DNA from: Opitutus sp. GAS368
GTDB lineage: Bacteria > Verrucomicrobiota > Verrucomicrobiia > Chthoniobacterales > Chthoniobacteraceae
Length of the DNA: 50,262 nt
NCBI GenBank assembly: GCA_943329925.2
Contig: CALQFT020000006.1
Coordinates: 1-50,262, forward strand
Reading direction: 5' to 3'
Part shown: one piece after another, positions 48,082 to 50,262 of the stretch
How positions within the stretch are numbered: position 1 is the first letter of the stretch
How the letters are laid out: every line of letters starts with the position of its first letter
Made by a program: the position numbers and the translations under genes
The notes under the pieces: generated by a model
What the model was told of the DNA's origin: nothing
Databases searched by the model: none
What the model saw: only the letters and a program-made list of their open reading frames with translations

Positions 48082-49830
48082 ATGGATCGAACTGGAAAAA
48101 TTGGGATCGCCTTGTCGATTGTCGTCTTGGTGGTATGGCAGGTGTTTTACTCCAAACAAATGGAGCAAGCACTTGTGGTGCAGGAGCATGCGGCTCAGGT
48201 GGCCGCCGCGAATAACGCAACTTCCCCCGTCGAAGGGAAGGCTGCACCCATCCTCCCGGCAACTCCGCCAGTTGCCGTCATAACGCCTTCCGTACCAGTT
48301 GTTCAGATTGCGCCTTCGGCAACTGCAATTCCCAAGGTGTTGGAGAAATTCAAAAGCAAGGAAGTCGAGTGGACTTTCTCCAATCTGGGCGGCGGAGTGG
48401 AGCGCGCTGAGCTCCTCAATCATCGGGCCGAGGGGGAAAAGTGCGTTGTGCTCAACGAATTCGGCGGCATCCCTATCGGGGCTCTCACTGAGACCTTTGA
48501 GGTGGCGGTGCTGGAACCTTTTGAGACGGAAGTCGCACAGGATCGCAAAAGCATCACCTTCCGCCGGACGGACAACCGGCAGTTCACCATCGAAAAGCGC
48601 TTCCTCCTTCCGCAAGCCGAGCAGAAGGGCGCTGCAGGCTTCCAGCTTGAACTGGAAGTCCGCTTCAAGAACAACGGTTCGGCGCCCCTCACCGTGCCCT
48701 CCTACGCCATTCGCGCAGGCTCCGCCTCGCCGTTGCACCTCAATGACCAGCCTCTTTACACCGGATTCAACCGCTCCAATGCCGGTGATACTAAGTACAC
48801 GGACATCAACTGGTTTGAAGGTGGCGGCTTTCTCGGCATTGGTAAGAGTGCGCGCCCGACGTATTCCGAATCCGGTCAGATTAATTGGGTGGGTGTCACC
48901 AGCCAGTATTACAGCACGTTACTCACGCCGCTGGGGGATGTTGCCTCTGAAGCGTTGGCCCGGCGCTTTCTGGTTCCCGTCGCCGACTGGGAATCCAGCG
49001 GTCGGGTAGGTGCTGGGGTTGTCCCGTTTGCCATCGACGGGGCGCTGCGTTTTCCTGCCAGCGTGCTGGAGCCGGGTAAGGAAGTGATACGCAAGTTTTC
49101 AGTGTACGCCGGTCCGCGGGAGTTTGATATGCTTAAGGAGTTGGGAGCCGGCCAAGAGCAGCTGTTGGACTTCGGTATGTTTGGATTTGTGAGTAAGATC
49201 CTGTTGGCCTCGATGTTGTGGTTGCACGGAATTCTCGGTTCGTACGCCGGGGCGATTATCGTACTCACGCTGGTGATTAAGTCCCTTCTGTGGCCGTTGC
49301 AAAATAAGTCCACAGCATCGATGAAAAAAATGCAGGCGTTGCAGCCCAAGATGACCGTACTCAAGGAGAAGTACAGCGACGATCCGCAGCGCATGAATCA
49401 GGAGTTGATGGCCTTGTACAAAAAGCACGGGGTCAATCCCATGGCTGGTTGCCTGCCTATGTTTGTTCAAATCCCGATCTTTTTCGGCTTCTACAACATG
49501 CTGGGCAAAGCGGTGGAGCTGCGTAACAGTCCGTTTTTGTGGGTGCACGATCTTTCCCAGCCCGACACGGTGGCCATCTTCGCGGGTTATCCGGTCAACG
49601 TGCTGCCCTTGATCATGGCGGTTACCATGTTCCTGCAAATGCAGCTCTCGCCCAAGACTGGGGATCCCATGCAGCAGCGGCTTTTCATGTTCATGCCGTT
49701 AATTTTCGTGATGTTCTGTTACAACCAAGCCTCCGGGTTGGCCTTGTATTGGACCGTGCAGAACATATTCACCATCGCCCAGTTGCTGATCACCAATCGC
49801 AAGCAGCGCGAAGGCTTGCAGGCGAGCTAA
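48082..49830 (+). CDS. yidC: Membrane protein insertase YidC
   Basis: 582 aa; periplasmic domain; NKSTASMKKMQALQPKMTVLKEKYSDDPQRMNQELMALYKKHGVNPMAGCLPMFVQIPIFFGFYNML. Confidence 0.96.
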   Translation: MDRTGKIGIALSIVVLVVWQVFYSKQMEQALVVQEHAAQVAAANNATSPVEGKAAPILPATPPVAVITPSVPVVQIAPSATAIPKVLEKFKSKEVEWTFSNLGGGVERAELLNHRAEGEKCVVLNEFGGIPIGALTETFEVAVLEPFETEVAQDRKSITFRRTDNRQFTIEKRFLLPQAEQKGAAGFQLELEVRFKNNGSAPLTVPSYAIRAGSASPLHLNDQPLYTGFNRSNAGDTKYTDINWFEGGGFLGIGKSARPTYSESGQINWVGVTSQYYSTLLTPLGDVASEALARRFLVPVADWESSGRVGAGVVPFAIDGALRFPASVLEPGKEVIRKFSVYAGPREFDMLKELGAGQEQLLDFGMFGFVSKILLASMLWLHGILGSYAGAIIVLTLVIKSLLWPLQNKSTASMKKMQALQPKMTVLKEKYSDDPQRMNQELMALYKKHGVNPMAGCLPMFVQIPIFFGFYNMLGKAVELRNSPFLWVHDLSQPDTVAIFAGYPVNVLPLIMAVTMFLQMQLSPKTGDPMQQRLFMFMPLIFVMFCYNQASGLALYWTVQNIFTIAQLLITNRKQREGLQAS

Positions 49831-49873
49831 CTTCGGCGCAATCATACGTCGACGTGGAAAGGCGTCTGCATTT

Positions 49874-50262
49874 ATGAATTTGGACCCTCGAGAAACCTTG
49901 GAAACGATGCTCAGCTTGCTGGGTTTCTTTTGTCAGGTGGAAGAAACCCGGACGGAGAACTCTATTACACTGCAAGTGTATAGCGCGGAGAAGGATCGTC
50001 TCATCGGACGGGACGGACACGTGCTGGAGGAAATTCAAATCCTGCTCAACCGCATGCTGCAGGCTCAGGAAAACGACGCCCCAAAAATCCAAGTGGACGT
50101 TGAACATTACCGGGCCATGCAGGAGCACGAGTTGGTCGCGCGCATCCGAAATTTAGCCGATACCGTCCGCCGCACAGGCACTCCCTTGGAGCTGGAGCCC
50201 ATGAATGCCTACGAGCGGCGCCTGATCCATAACGCGTTCGCCGAGGATCCCGAAATCACCAC
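49874..50262 (+). CDS. jag: Jag/KhpB-like KH-R3H RNA-binding protein (3' end outside window)
   Basis: MNLDPRETLETMLSLLGF...LIGRDGHVLEEIQILLNRM (KH GxxG) ... MNAYERRLIHNAF (R3H-like); downstream of yidC. Confidence 0.85.
   Translation, partial: MNLDPRETLETMLSLLGFFCQVEETRTENSITLQVYSAEKDRLIGRDGHVLEEIQILLNRMLQAQENDAPKIQVDVEHYRAMQEHELVARIRNLADTVRRTGTPLELEPMNAYERRLIHNAFAEDPEIT

Noticed and set aside
48046-48738. 230-aa minus-strand ORF within yidC
   Set aside because: Antisense to the YidC periplasmic domain; no family signature

Overview
The window is ~50 kb of chromosomal DNA from a bacterium that looks like a Verrucomicrobium or a related PVC lineage. This is inferred from DUF1501, PSCyt1/DUF1549/DUF1553 (PSD1) and WD40-cytochrome proteins together with the nuo layout; no phylogenetic search was possible. 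From left to right: (1) the tail of an unidentified CDS and an SGNH/GDSL-type hydrolase. (2) A ~16 kb, apparently co-transcribed minus-strand block of ten genes: GntR/FCD regulator, PSD1, DUF1501, PSD1, DUF1501, M14/AstE-DoeB-like deacylase, MFS transporter, alpha/beta-hydrolase, M81/MlrC-like metallopeptidase and MR-subgroup enolase. It is headed by a plausible promoter and a perfect ACTGTATACAGT palindrome. (3) An NHL-repeat protein, a long inverted repeat and an ABC-F ATPase. (4) A complex I operon, nuoD-lipoprotein-nuoEF(fused)-G-H-I-J-K-L-M-N. It lacks nuoABC, carries a His-rich insertion in the NuoE iron-sulfur domain and has a Rex/CRP-like palindrome (TTGTGAAATGTTTCACAA) just upstream. 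(5) A metallophosphoesterase, then another PSD1/PPC-like/WD40-cytochrome/DUF1501 cassette with Ala/Pro tandem repeats. (6) An M20 peptidase, a CvpA-like protein and the conserved rpmH-rnpA-yidD-yidC-jag cluster, in which L34 has an unusual basic C-terminal extension. I saw no tRNA, rRNA, CRISPR array, transposase or phage genes. The best candidates for undescribed biology are the GntR-controlled operon that joins a small-molecule catabolic module to two tandem surface cytochrome/DUF1501 pairs, and the nuo operon features (putative redox operator, His-rich NuoE insert, embedded lipoprotein).
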